Shown here: piece by piece, positions 17,170 to 25,601 of the stretch
Position numbering within the stretch: the stretch's first letter is position 1
Layout: every line of letters begins with the position of its first letter
DNA from: Actinomadura cremea
Lineage (GTDB): Bacteria; Actinomycetota; Actinomycetes; Streptosporangiales; Streptosporangiaceae
NCBI RefSeq assembly: GCF_014648495.1
Contig: NZ_BMRF01000002.1
Coordinates: 620,001 to 684,000 of the forward strand
Reading direction: 5' to 3'
DNA: 64,000 bases
Program-made: the position numbers and the translations under genes
Notes under the pieces: model-generated
What the model saw: only the letters and a program-made list of their open reading frames with translations
Told to the model about the DNA's origin: nothing
Database searches by the model: none

Positions 17170-18158
17170 CGGGCCGCCTCGGCCGCGGACCGGGGGTCGG
17201 CGGGCCGCCCGTCCCCGAGCCGCTCGGCCAGCCACAGGACCGGTTCCATCACGTTGATGGGGTGCACGCCCGTCCGGATCCGGAAGCCGCGCTCGGACTC
17301 GGCGTCGGGCACGACGTTCTGGAAGTCGCGCAGGTTGAACCGGCCGACGCGGGGGTCGAGGTGGAATCCGACCGCGGACGTCACGAAGAACCTGATCCGG
17401 TCCTCGTCGAAGTACCGGGTGAGCTTGCGCAGGACGAGGTCGGCGGTGCCGCTCGCCGACACCGAGCACAGCTCGCGGAACAGCTCCCGCGCGTCCGCGT
17501 CGTCGACGACGCGGGGGAAGCCGTGCTCGTCCTCGTCGAAGTCGAGCAGACCGAGGTGCTCGGCCGTCTGCAGGACGCGCACCTCGTCGAACTTGGTGGT
17601 GCAGACCGCGACGTGGTGGGGGAGGCGGCCGTCCGCCGGGGCGTCCTCGGAGTTCAGCATCACCTGCGCCAGCCGGGCGAGCATGCCGTCGAGGCTGCGG
17701 TACGCGTCGCCGATCTTGAACTCGCGGATCGGGTCGAACAGGTAGACGATCCCGCGGCTCTTGGCGAGGCTCTCCAGCATCGGGCCGTGGTCGCCGATGA
17801 AGTCGTTGCTGAACAGCTCGCCCTCGGCGTCGTGGACGTCGAGGCCGATGGAGTGCCCGCGCTTCACCCGGCGCCGGTTCCAGAGCCGTCCCTCCCGGTG
17901 CTCGGTCTGGCCGATCAGCCGCCACCGGTACTGCTCCATGCCGCTGGTCGCCTCGGGGAAGAGGTTGTCGTTGACCAGCGTGCCGGACAGTTCCACGAGC
18001 TTGTCCGTGGACGCCTCGTTGGCGCCGATCACCCGCCAGTCGACGTGGTCCGCCCGGCTCAGGGCGATGTCCAGCGCGGCGAGGAAGGTGGTCTTGCCGG
18101 AACCGGTCGCCCCCCACATGGCGATGTTGTTGTCGGGGGACGGCAGAGGCGCTGCCAT
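17166..18158 (-). CDS. TRAFAC-clade GTPase domain protein
   Basis: A 330-residue P-loop protein. Walker A is MWGATGSGKTTF (Lys22). The switch/Walker B segment reads GLDVHDAEGELF (DxxG type), and VAVCTTKFDE resembles the guanine-specificity motif with T in place of N of NKxD. The start MAAPLPSPDNN is preceded by a GGATGGAG-like ribosome site. It lies 23 bases after the 466-residue protein gene and overlaps the GAP1-like gene by ATGA. This pairing is characteristic of actinobacterial GTPase-GAP1 conflict modules, where a nucleotide switch is thought to gate an effector. GTP specificity is inferred. Confidence 0.85.
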   Translation of the reverse strand: MAAPLPSPDNNIAMWGATGSGKTTFLAALDIALSRADHVDWRVIGANEASTDKLVELSGTLVNDNLFPEATSGMEQYRWRLIGQTEHREGRLWNRRRVKRGHSIGLDVHDAEGELFSNDFIGDHGPMLESLAKSRGIVYLFDPIREFKIGDAYRSLDGMLARLAQVMLNSEDAPADGRLPHHVAVCTTKFDEVRVLQTAEHLGLLDFDEDEHGFPRVVDDADARELFRELCSVSASGTADLVLRKLTRYFDEDRIRFFVTSAVGFHLDPRVGRFNLRDFQNVVPDAESERGFRIRTGVHPINVMEPVLWLAERLGDGRPADPRSAAEAAR

Positions 18159-18181
18159 GCTCGGGTTCGCTCCATCCGGGG

Positions 18182-19582
18182 TCAGGTGGTCTCGTCGAAG
18201 GGGAAGGGGACGTGCCGCGGTTCGGCGGGGCCGAGGCCGAGCCGGGCGCCGAGGCCCGGCACGTCCACCGCGTCCTGCCCGGCGAGGGCGTCCCCGGCGA
18301 GGCGGGTCCAGAACGGGTCGGCGCGGCGGGCGGGACGGTCGGTGACGGCGCCGCACGCGAAGCCGGGGCGGCGCTGCAGACCGCGCAGCGCCCTCTCCCA
18401 GTCGGCCGCGGCGGGGCACGGCAGGACCTCCGACGGATGGACCGACGCCGGGTGCGGCGGCCGGTCGCCGATCACCAGCAGCGCCGGACGGGCGGTGTCC
18501 GCGGCGGTGAGCAGCCGCTCGACCTCCGCGAGCGCGCACTCGACGGCGGCGGCGCGCGGGTAGCCGGGGTCGCCGGGCTCCCGGTCGCGCAGCGCGTCCA
18601 GCACCCGCTGGGCGTCCTCGGGGGAGCGCCGGTCGGCGATCACCTTCACCGCCGGGGGCGGGCGGCGGACGAACGCGTGCGGCCCGTAGGCGACGAGGGA
18701 CACGGTCGGCCCCCGTTCGCCGCCGCCGGCGGCGGCGGCCCGCACGAACTGGCCGGCCCGGTCGAGGCGCGCGGCGACCTGCTCGGGCGGCCCCGCCGTC
18801 TCGATGGCGCACACCAGGTGGACGTCCGGTGGCGCGGGCGGCAGCCGCTCCGGGACGGCCGCGACGAGTTCGTCCCACGTCCGGTCGTCGCGGACCGGGT
18901 CGCCCGGCAGCCCGTGGAACCGGACGCGGCCGGGCCGGTCGAGTTCGGCGATCGCCTCGTACCGTCCGGGCGGGACGGTCGCGCGCTGCACCGACACGAG
19001 CCGGAAGCGGCGGTCGGACCAGGAGATGACGGCGAGCGCGGTGCCCAGGTCGTCGGTCGGGTGGAAGCGCAGGTCGAGCGGGACGGTGTCGTGCCGCCGG
19101 GAGCCGACGGGGAACAGCACGCGGCCGGTGAAGCGCAGCCGTCCGGCGGGATCGGCGGCGAGGGTGACCAGCTCGTACAGCTGGGTGAGCGGTTCGTCCG
19201 CGATCACCGCGCGCAGCATCCCGCCGATCGCGGCGCCGGGCGCCATGTGGGTCTGCGCGTCGGGCACGGCCGCCTGCAGCCAGGCGATGGCCTGCGCGGG
19301 CTCGGCGCCGTCCGGGAACGTGCAGGCCAGCAGCGTCGCGGCGTCCGGGGCGAGGCGCGCCGCGCGGACGACGAGTTCCTTCGACGGCGCCCCGTCGGCC
19401 GACAGGTCTTCCCACGTCCGGTGCCAGAAACGGCCTGCGGGCACGCCGGTCGCGTCGCGCGAAACCCGATAGGCATTGATCCCGTCGGCGGCGGCCTCCA
19501 CCACGATCAGCCGGTGATGTCCGGAAAGTGCCCTGATCGACTTGGTGAGGGATTTCTGCAGTTCCTCACCTGGATCGGCCAA
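18182..19582 (-). CDS. stand-alone homologue of the SAV_2336-protein C-terminal module
   Basis: A 466-residue protein and first gene of the GTPase operon. It aligns over most of its length with residues ~595-1054 of the 12070-15234 product: the N-terminal HRLIVVEAAADGINAYRVSRD parallels DELVVVDLGDDRFTVYIVRRD, PPGRYEAIAELDRPGRVRFHGLP parallels the corresponding PPGRYSVTAELDGPGRIRFGGLP segment, and both end with the HPSE..PCP, GLGP and VPFP blocks. The acidic/serine pattern near LLVIGDRPPHP may be a degenerate vWA-like fold. The TTG at 19582 is preferred because AGGAG sits six bases upstream; a GTG at 19642 would add 20 non-conserved residues. Function unknown; shared ancestry links the two convergent operons. 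Confidence 0.78.
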   Translation of the reverse strand: MADPGEELQKSLTKSIRALSGHHRLIVVEAAADGINAYRVSRDATGVPAGRFWHRTWEDLSADGAPSKELVVRAARLAPDAATLLACTFPDGAEPAQAIAWLQAAVPDAQTHMAPGAAIGGMLRAVIADEPLTQLYELVTLAADPAGRLRFTGRVLFPVGSRRHDTVPLDLRFHPTDDLGTALAVISWSDRRFRLVSVQRATVPPGRYEAIAELDRPGRVRFHGLPGDPVRDDRTWDELVAAVPERLPPAPPDVHLVCAIETAGPPEQVAARLDRAGQFVRAAAAGGGERGPTVSLVAYGPHAFVRRPPPAVKVIADRRSPEDAQRVLDALRDREPGDPGYPRAAAVECALAEVERLLTAADTARPALLVIGDRPPHPASVHPSEVLPCPAAADWERALRGLQRRPGFACGAVTDRPARRADPFWTRLAGDALAGQDAVDVPGLGARLGLGPAEPRHVPFPFDETT

Positions 19583-19804
19583 CTGCGGCTCCTGTCGTTC
19601 TCCGGTCCCCCTGCGCGCCGGGCGGGCCCGCGCACACCCCACAGGATTCTCCCCGGTACCACTCCGGTAGCTGACGATTATGGCCTGATCCGGCCACCCG
19701 GAATAGCCCTAGGGTCCGCTATTCGGGCGCGCGCGGTTAAACTTGGCCGTCGTCTGCCGGGGGCGTGGGAACGTCCTCTGCTCGGAACGGGCGAGAGGGT
19801 ATGG

Positions 19805-21220
19805 ATGAGGCGTTTTCTGATCTCCCTTTCCGGGGCCCGTCCGGAAATTCTCCGCCGCTGCCCGTCCGAACGGACGAAGTACGAGGGCATCGGCGGCGCC
19901 GTCCTGACCACCAGCGTTCTCGCCGCGCTGTCGATGTGGTTCGCCATGTACAGCGCCCTCGGCGTGCACCCCCTCCTCGCCGCGCCCATCGCGCTCGCGT
20001 GGGGCGCCGCCATCCTGAGCCTCGACCGCTGGCTCGTCACCTCCATCCCGGCCGAGGGCAAGCGGGCGAAGTTCGCCGTGCCCCGCATCCTGATGGCCGT
20101 CCTGCTCGGCGCCGTCGTCTCCACCCCGCTCGTGCTGCAGATCTTCAAGTCCGAGATCGACGCGCAGATCGTCGAGATGAGGCAGGAGCGCAGCAACGAG
20201 TTCACCGCCGAGCAGCGGACGGGCGAGGTCGGCCGGCAGGTCACCGCCCTGCAGAAGCAGGTCGACACGCTGCAGGAGGTCGTCCGCTCGCGCGGCGACG
20301 TCCCGCTCGACCCCGCCACCGACCCGGAGGTCAAGACGCTGGAGCGGCAGCGCGACCAGCAGCAGAAGGTCGCGAAGCAGCACTACGACGAGTGGCAGTG
20401 CCAGCTCTACGGCGGCGACGGCTGCACCCGCGAGGGCCCGGGACCCCTCGCGTCGGCGAGCAAGTCGTCCTACGACAAGGCCCGGGGGCAGGTCGCCGAG
20501 ACGAACGGGCAGATCGAGGCGCGCAAACGGGAACTCGCCGCCGACAGCGAGGCGGCCAAGAGCACCCGGCTGCAGCAGGCCACCGCGGAACTGCCCAAGG
20601 TGCAGGAGCAGCTCCAGGACGCCCGGGAGCGGCAGCAGACGCTGCAGAGCCAGTTCGACTCGGAGAACGCCGAGACGAACGGCCTGCTCATCCGGCTCGA
20701 GGCGCTCGGCGAGGTGTCCCAGAACGACTCCACCCTCGCCGGCGCGCGGATCCTGCTGTTCCTGTTCTTCCTGCTGATCGAATGCCTGCCGGTGTCGGTC
20801 AAGCTGATGATGAAACCCGGCAACTACGACCGCATCCTCGGCCTGGAGATCAAACGGGAGATGCGCGAGGCGCGGGCCGAGGCCCGACCCGGCTCCACCG
20901 GGCTCGACTTCGGCGTCGCCGCCCGGCCGTCCTCCACCCAGGCCATCTGGGCGCGCAAGGACGAGGAACGCGGCGACGACGAACCCGGCGCCGTCCTCGC
21001 CGACGACCCCGGCGAGCCTCCCACCGCGCACTTCGACGCCGGGCCGTCCCAACCCGAACCCGACGTCCTGGGCGGCACGGGCCCGCAGCCCGCCGACGCG
21101 CCCGACGACGAGGCCATCCGCCGGATCGCCGACACCCGCACCATCGTCGACACCCGCGCGAGCGCGGACCCGGCCCGCAACTCCGACGGGCAGCCGCTGT
21201 ACGACGATGACGACTACTGA
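19805..21220 (+). CDS. DUF4407 membrane protein with long coiled coil
   Basis: A 471-residue protein of the DUF4407 family. Hydrophobic segments lie near residues 29-49, 54-74, 93-113 and 317-339 (ARILLFLFFLLIECLPVSV). Between the third and fourth is a roughly 200-residue charged coiled coil (QTLQSQFDSENAE, QRTGEVGRQVTALQKQ) with two cysteines (WQCQLYGGDGC) likely on the outside. The C-terminal 110 residues are disordered and acidic. A GAGAGGG site precedes the ATG. Its end overlaps the kinase start by 14 bases, so the membrane protein and kinase are co-expressed. It may be a sensor or anchor for the kinase or for the adjacent GTPase/VMAP modules. Confidence 0.87.
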   Translation: MRRFLISLSGARPEILRRCPSERTKYEGIGGAVLTTSVLAALSMWFAMYSALGVHPLLAAPIALAWGAAILSLDRWLVTSIPAEGKRAKFAVPRILMAVLLGAVVSTPLVLQIFKSEIDAQIVEMRQERSNEFTAEQRTGEVGRQVTALQKQVDTLQEVVRSRGDVPLDPATDPEVKTLERQRDQQQKVAKQHYDEWQCQLYGGDGCTREGPGPLASASKSSYDKARGQVAETNGQIEARKRELAADSEAAKSTRLQQATAELPKVQEQLQDARERQQTLQSQFDSENAETNGLLIRLEALGEVSQNDSTLAGARILLFLFFLLIECLPVSVKLMMKPGNYDRILGLEIKREMREARAEARPGSTGLDFGVAARPSSTQAIWARKDEERGDDEPGAVLADDPGEPPTAHFDAGPSQPEPDVLGGTGPQPADAPDDEAIRRIADTRTIVDTRASADPARNSDGQPLYDDDDY

Positions 21221-23108
21221 GTCGTCCACCCCGGGCCGCGATCTCCTGGGCGACCGGTACCTGGTCCTGTCGCCGGTCGCGGACGGCGGCATGGGCGAGG
21301 TCTGGCTCGCCCACGACACCGTCCTCGACCGGCGGGTGGCGCTCAAGTCGCTGCGGCTCGGCGTCCTGCCCGACCCCGAGCTGCGCGGCCGCGCCTTCCG
21401 CGAGGCGAGGGCCCTCGCGCGCGTCGCGCACCCCGGCATCGTCGGGATCTACGACGTCTTCGTCGAGGACGACGACCCGTGGCTCGTCATGGAGTTCGTC
21501 GAGGGACGCACGCTGGCCGAGGTCCTCGAGGCGGAGGGCGCGCTGCCGGTGCGGGACGCCGCCCGCACCGCCCTCGCGCTGCTCGACGCCCTCGACGCCG
21601 CGCACCGCAACGGCGTCGTCCACCGCGACGTCAAACCGTCGAACGTCCTCGTCGAGGCCGACGGCCGCGTCCGCCTCATCGACTTCGGCATCGCGCTCGT
21701 CGGCGACACCGCCCGGCTCACCGGCACCGGCCTGGTCGTCGGCACCGCCGAGTACATGGCCCCCGAACGGTTCGGGGCCGCCGAGGCCGGCCCGCCCGCC
21801 GACCTGTGGTCGCTCGGCGTCCTGCTGTTCGAGGCGCTCGAGGGCTTCTCGCCCTTCCGCCGCGGCGAGGGCCGCGACGTCGCCTCGGCGACGCTCTGGG
21901 CCGTCATGCACGAGCCCCCGCCCCGCCCCGTCGCGTCCGGCCGCCTCGCCGCGACCGTCCTCCGCCTCCTGGAGAAGGACCCGGACGCCCGGCTCACGAG
22001 CACCCCCCTGCGCCGCACCCTCCGCACCGTCCTCGCGGCACCCCCCGACCCCGGCCCCGTCATCGACCGCCCCCACTTCTGCGGCGGCGTCGTCGACGAA
22101 CCCCCCGCCGACACCGACCCCCCGACCCGCACCACCCCCCCGACCCGCCGCGACACCACCCCCCACCCCCCACGCACCCCCCGCACGAGCACCCCCCGCA
22201 CGCCGGGCGAATCTCGCGGTCCGGGTGAACCCCGCATGCCGGGTGATGTCCGTACGCCGGGCGTCCCCCGTGCGCGGGGTGAAGCTCGCAGTCCGGGCGA
22301 GGCTCGCAGTCCGGGTGAGGCGCCTACGCCGGGTGGCCCCCGCGCGCGGGGCGAAGCCCGCCCGCCGGGTGAGGCCCGCCCGCCGGGTGAGGCGCCTACA
22401 CCGGGTGCTGGAGCCCGCGCGGGCGGCCCCCGCACGCCAGGCAAGGCGCGCACGCCGGGTGGGGGAAGCGACTCGGGTGGGGGGCGCGTTGCCGGGAACC
22501 GCGGTGTCCGGGGGGCGGAGCTGGCGCGGGTGCTCGCGGGGGCGGATCCGGACGAGGCGGCGGCGATGCTCCGCGACGTTCCGCCCGAGGTCGTCCGGGA
22601 CGCGCTGGGCGGCATCGGCGCGCGGGCGGCCGGGGCGGTGCTGCGGCGCCTGCCCGGCGAGCGGGCCGCGCAGGTCCTGGCGGCCGTGCCGGTGCGGACG
22701 GCGGGCGCGATGCTCGCCGCCGTGCTCGCCGACCGGAGGACGGACGGGCGGGCGGCGCCGCACGCGGCGGCGGTGCTGCAGATGCTCGGGTCCGCCCAGG
22801 CGGGGGGCGCGGTCGGCGGGCTCGACCCGGAGGCGGCCGTGGCCGTCCTGCGGGTGATGCCGCCGGACGAGGCGGCCCGGATCCTCGCGCGCGTGGAACC
22901 GCGCGCCGCCGCGGTGATCATCGGGACGCTGCCGACCGCGACGGCGACCCGGGTCGCCGACGCGATGCCGGTCCGTTCCCTGTGCGCGGCGCTGGGCTAC
23001 GTTCCGCCCGCGGTCGTCGCCGATCTCCTGCGCGGGGGGCGCCGCACCGACGCGATCCTGCGCAACCTCAGCCGTCCGGTCCGCGACCAGGTCAGGCGCC
23101 GCCTGTGA
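21207..23108 (+). CDS. serine/threonine protein kinase with Pro/Arg-rich repeat linker and MgtE-N-like tail
   Basis: A 633-residue Hanks-type kinase. ADGGMGEVWLAHD is the glycine loop, VALKSL holds Lys47, HRDVKPSN the catalytic Asp141, IDFG Asp159, and MAPERF the APE motif. After residue ~275 a low-complexity linker (about 300-430) consists of five-residue PGEAR-like repeats. Residues 435-633 are helical repeats (AAAMLRDVPPEVVRDALGG, VLRVMPPDEAARILARVEP) that resemble the MgtE N-terminal helical domain. No membrane segment or PASTA domain is present. It overlaps the DUF4407 gene and may phosphorylate components of the flanking NTPase systems. Confidence 0.92.
   Translation: MTTTESSTPGRDLLGDRYLVLSPVADGGMGEVWLAHDTVLDRRVALKSLRLGVLPDPELRGRAFREARALARVAHPGIVGIYDVFVEDDDPWLVMEFVEGRTLAEVLEAEGALPVRDAARTALALLDALDAAHRNGVVHRDVKPSNVLVEADGRVRLIDFGIALVGDTARLTGTGLVVGTAEYMAPERFGAAEAGPPADLWSLGVLLFEALEGFSPFRRGEGRDVASATLWAVMHEPPPRPVASGRLAATVLRLLEKDPDARLTSTPLRRTLRTVLAAPPDPGPVIDRPHFCGGVVDEPPADTDPPTRTTPPTRRDTTPHPPRTPRTSTPRTPGESRGPGEPRMPGDVRTPGVPRARGEARSPGEARSPGEAPTPGGPRARGEARPPGEARPPGEAPTPGAGARAGGPRTPGKARTPGGGSDSGGGRVAGNRGVRGAELARVLAGADPDEAAAMLRDVPPEVVRDALGGIGARAAGAVLRRLPGERAAQVLAAVPVRTAGAMLAAVLADRRTDGRAAPHAAAVLQMLGSAQAGGAVGGLDPEAAVAVLRVMPPDEAARILARVEPRAAAVIIGTLPTATATRVADAMPVRSLCAALGYVPPAVVADLLRGGRRTDAILRNLSRPVRDQVRRRL
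22198..22465 (+). repeat. degenerate 15-bp tandem repeats in kinase linker
   Basis: Imperfect 15-base units of the type CCGGGTGAGGCTCGC run through the linker and encode (T/S/P)PGEAR or PGGPRARGEA pentads. Codon use shifts from C-ending to more G/T-rich than in the flanking kinase and tail domains. Such arrays expand and contract by slippage, so linker length probably varies between strains. Confidence 0.8.
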
Positions 23109-23114
23109 CGGGGG

Positions 23115-23540
23115 TCAGGAGCGGGCCTTGCGCGTCTGGCTCTTGTTCGCCTTCTCGATGGCCTTGACCAGCTCGTTCTTGCTCATGTTGGAGCGGCCCG
23201 AGACGTCGAGGCGCTTGGCGACGTCGTAGAGGTGCGCCTTCGACGCGTTCGCGTCCACGCCGCCCGCGGTCTTGCGGGAGGTGTCGCGGCCGCCTTCGGC
23301 CTGCCTGTCGGACGGCCCCTTGGCGCCGCCGGGCTTCGGCTCCCAGCGGTCGCCGACCTTCTCGTGGGTGTGCTTCAGCGCCGCGTAGGCGACCTGGTGG
23401 GCCCGGCGCCCCTCGCCGTACTCCTCGACGGCCGAGTCGTGCGCCTTCGCGAAGGTGCGCTGCGCCTTGGCGTCCGAACGCTTGATGGTGTCGGGCAGCT
23501 CCTCCTTCTTCACGCGGCCCTGGCCGGTCGTCATGGGCAT
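23115..23540 (-). CDS. ChaB-family protein with Rho-N/SAP-like C-terminal helix pair
   Basis: A 141-residue, very basic and hydrophilic protein. Residues 10-70 (KKEELPDTIKRSDAKAQRTF, KAHDSAVEEYGEGRRAHQVA, KHTHEKVG) match the ChaB domain. The C-terminus (KAHLYDVAKRLDVSGRSNMS, KNELVKAIEKAN) resembles the short Rho N-terminal/SAP-like nucleic-acid-binding fold. Two in-frame ATGs (23540 and 23534) follow a GGGAG site. It ends seven bases past the kinase stop on the other strand. A stress-related nucleic-acid-binding role is inferred. Confidence 0.87.
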   Translation of the reverse strand: MPMTTGQGRVKKEELPDTIKRSDAKAQRTFAKAHDSAVEEYGEGRRAHQVAYAALKHTHEKVGDRWEPKPGGAKGPSDRQAEGGRDTSRKTAGGVDANASKAHLYDVAKRLDVSGRSNMSKNELVKAIEKANKSQTRKARS

Positions 23541-23686
23541 GATCCTGCTCCCTTCTGATCGCTTCCACTGGGGGCGGTACCCGGCGAGCCGGGTTGATCA
23601 CACGTGACGATCGTGACGCGGACGCGGACGTTTGGGGCGCGCCCAATGGGCAGGGGCGGGGTGTCCGCCATCGAGAGGAGGACCCA

Positions 23687-24247
23687 ATGGCCAACGTCTT
23701 CGAGGTGCTCGGTCAGGATCACGACCATGTCAGGGAGGTCCTCGCCGAGTTGGAGGCCGGAGCCGGACGAACGGGTCCGGACGGGCTCGAGCACCGCAGG
23801 AAGATGGTCGAGCGGCTCGTCATCGACGAGTCCCGGCACGAGGCCGTCGAGGAGGAGTACTTCTGGCCGGCGGTGCGGGAGCTGGCGCTGGGCGGCGACC
23901 GGCTCGCCGACCATGCCGTCGCGCAGGAGCAGTCCGCGAAGTACGTCCTCAACGACCTCATCGGCATGGATCCCGCCGACGAGCGGTTCGAGGAGCTGCT
24001 GCGCACGTTCACCGTGGACGCGCGCGAGCACATCTCCTTCGAGGAGGAGGTGGTGTGGCCGGAACTGCACGATCTCCTCACCAAGGAGCGCGCCGACGAG
24101 CTGGGCCGCAAGCTGGCGGAGGGCAAGAAGCGGGCGCCGACCCGCCCGCATCCGCACACGCCCCCCAAGGCCGGGATCCTGAAGGCCACCGGGCCCGTGG
24201 TGGCCGCCGCCGACCGGCTGCGCGACAGGGTCGCCCACCGAGGGTGA
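23687..24247 (+). CDS. hemerythrin/HHE cation-binding domain protein
   Basis: A 186-residue protein with the helical HHE metal-binding pattern: DHDHVREVLAEL, ESRHEAVEEEYFWP, LADHAVAQEQ and DAREHISFEEEVVWPEL supply histidines and glutamates for a di-iron site. The start at 23687 is set by a strong GAGAGGAGGA site; upstream codons in frame show no homology. The C-terminus is basic and proline-rich. Such proteins sense or handle oxygen, NO or iron. It faces away from the ChaB-like gene across about 146 bases, so the two may share a stress-responsive promoter region. Confidence 0.9.
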   Translation: MANVFEVLGQDHDHVREVLAELEAGAGRTGPDGLEHRRKMVERLVIDESRHEAVEEEYFWPAVRELALGGDRLADHAVAQEQSAKYVLNDLIGMDPADERFEELLRTFTVDAREHISFEEEVVWPELHDLLTKERADELGRKLAEGKKRAPTRPHPHTPPKAGILKATGPVVAAADRLRDRVAHRG

Positions 24248-24262
24248 CGTCCGCGCGGCCCG

Positions 24263-25540
24263 TCACAGGTAGCGGAGCCACAGGTACGGGGTCGCCAGCG
24301 CGATCATGACGAGCGTGACGACGATCCCGTACTTGGTGAAGTGCCAGAAGCTGATCGGCGTTCCGTTGCGGGCGGCGATCCCGAGCACGACGACGTTCGC
24401 GCTGGCGCCGATCGCGGTGGCGTTGCCGCCGAGGTCGGCGCCGAGCGCGAGCGCCCACCACAGCACCTGGCCCTCGTCGCCCGGGTAACCCTCAACGAGG
24501 TCGGCGACGATCGGGCTCATCGTGGCGACGTACGGGATGTTGTCCACGATCGCCGACAGGCCGGCCGATCCCCACAGCAGCACCATCGCGGCGAGCCCGA
24601 GCCGTCCCCCGGTCTGCTCGGCGGCGAAGTTCGACACCTCGCCGATGACGCCCGTCTCGACGAGCCCGCCGACCATCACGAACAGGCCCGCGAAGAACAC
24701 CAGCGTGGGCCACTCCACCTCGCGCAGCGCGTCCTCGACGGTCACCCGGGTGGCGGCGACGAGCAGGCCCGCGCCGAGCAGCGCCACCACGGACGGCTCG
24801 TAGTCCAGCACCGGGTGCAGGACGAACGCGACGACGACGACCGCGAGGACGGCGAGGCCCTGCCACAGCAGCCGCCGGTCGGTGATCGCCTCCCGCTCGT
24901 CCAGCGACATGACCTCCTTCACGCGCTCGGGGTCGTACTCGAACGCGGAGCGGAACAGCACCCGGCACAGCAGGCAGAAGACGGCGAGCAGCACCAGGAC
25001 GAGCGGCGCCAGGTGGATCAGGAAGTCGTTGAACGACAGCCCGCCGCGGCTGGCGATGATGATGTTGGGCGGGTCGCCGACGAGCGTGGCCGTCCCGCCG
25101 ATGTTGGACGCCATCACCTCGGCGATCAGGTACGGGACGACCTTCAGCCCGAGCCGCTCGCACACCAGGAACGTCACGGGCGCGATCAGCAGCACGGTCG
25201 TCACGTTGTCCAGCAGCGCGGACGCGAGCGCGGTGATGAGGACGAGCATCACCATCAGCCGGTACGGCTTCCCGCGCGCCCGTTTGGCCGCCCAGATCGC
25301 GACGAACTCGAACACGCCCGTCTGCCGCAGCACCGAGACGATCACCATCATGCCGAGCAGCAGGAAGACGACGTTCCAGTCGATGCCGGTCTCTTCGGAG
25401 AAGAACGCCGACCCGGCATCGGTGACGTGCAGCAGGAGCATCAGCGCGGCGCCGCCGAGCGCGACGGCCGTGCGGTGGATCTTCTCCGAGGCGATCAGGA
25501 CGTACGCGACGACGAAGATCGCGATTGCCGCTGCTTCCAC
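24263..25540 (-). CDS. ArsB/NhaD-type ion transporter (SLC13/IT superfamily)
   Basis: A 425-residue protein with about 11 hydrophobic segments. The family repeats are visible: [19 protein letters not shown] with [14 protein letters not shown] in the first half, and [17 protein letters not shown] with [14 protein letters not shown] in the second. These paired discontinuous helices form the ion-binding core of ArsB/NhaD carriers, which export arsenite or exchange Na+/H+. The GTG at 25540 is preferred because GGGGAGAGGGG precedes it; a GTG at 25588 would add 16 residues. It lies 61 bases after a CPA1 antiporter gene in the same direction. Substrate unknown. Confidence 0.9.
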   Translation of the reverse strand: MEAAAIAIFVVAYVLIASEKIHRTAVALGGAALMLLLHVTDAGSAFFSEETGIDWNVVFLLLGMMVIVSVLRQTGVFEFVAIWAAKRARGKPYRLMVMLVLITALASALLDNVTTVLLIAPVTFLVCERLGLKVVPYLIAEVMASNIGGTATLVGDPPNIIIASRGGLSFNDFLIHLAPLVLVLLAVFCLLCRVLFRSAFEYDPERVKEVMSLDEREAITDRRLLWQGLAVLAVVVVAFVLHPVLDYEPSVVALLGAGLLVAATRVTVEDALREVEWPTLVFFAGLFVMVGGLVETGVIGEVSNFAAEQTGGRLGLAAMVLLWGSAGLSAIVDNIPYVATMSPIVADLVEGYPGDEGQVLWWALALGADLGGNATAIGASANVVVLGIAARNGTPISFWHFTKYGIVVTLVMIALATPYLWLRYL

Positions 25541-25601
25541 AACCCCTCTCCCCAGGTCGCTCACGCCCTGGGGGAGGAGCGATGTCACTCGGACCAGTTG
25601 A

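Noticed and set aside
22198-22465. Possible CRISPR-like array
   Set aside because: Units are 15 bp, directly tandem, in frame within a kinase gene, with no spacers and no cas genes.
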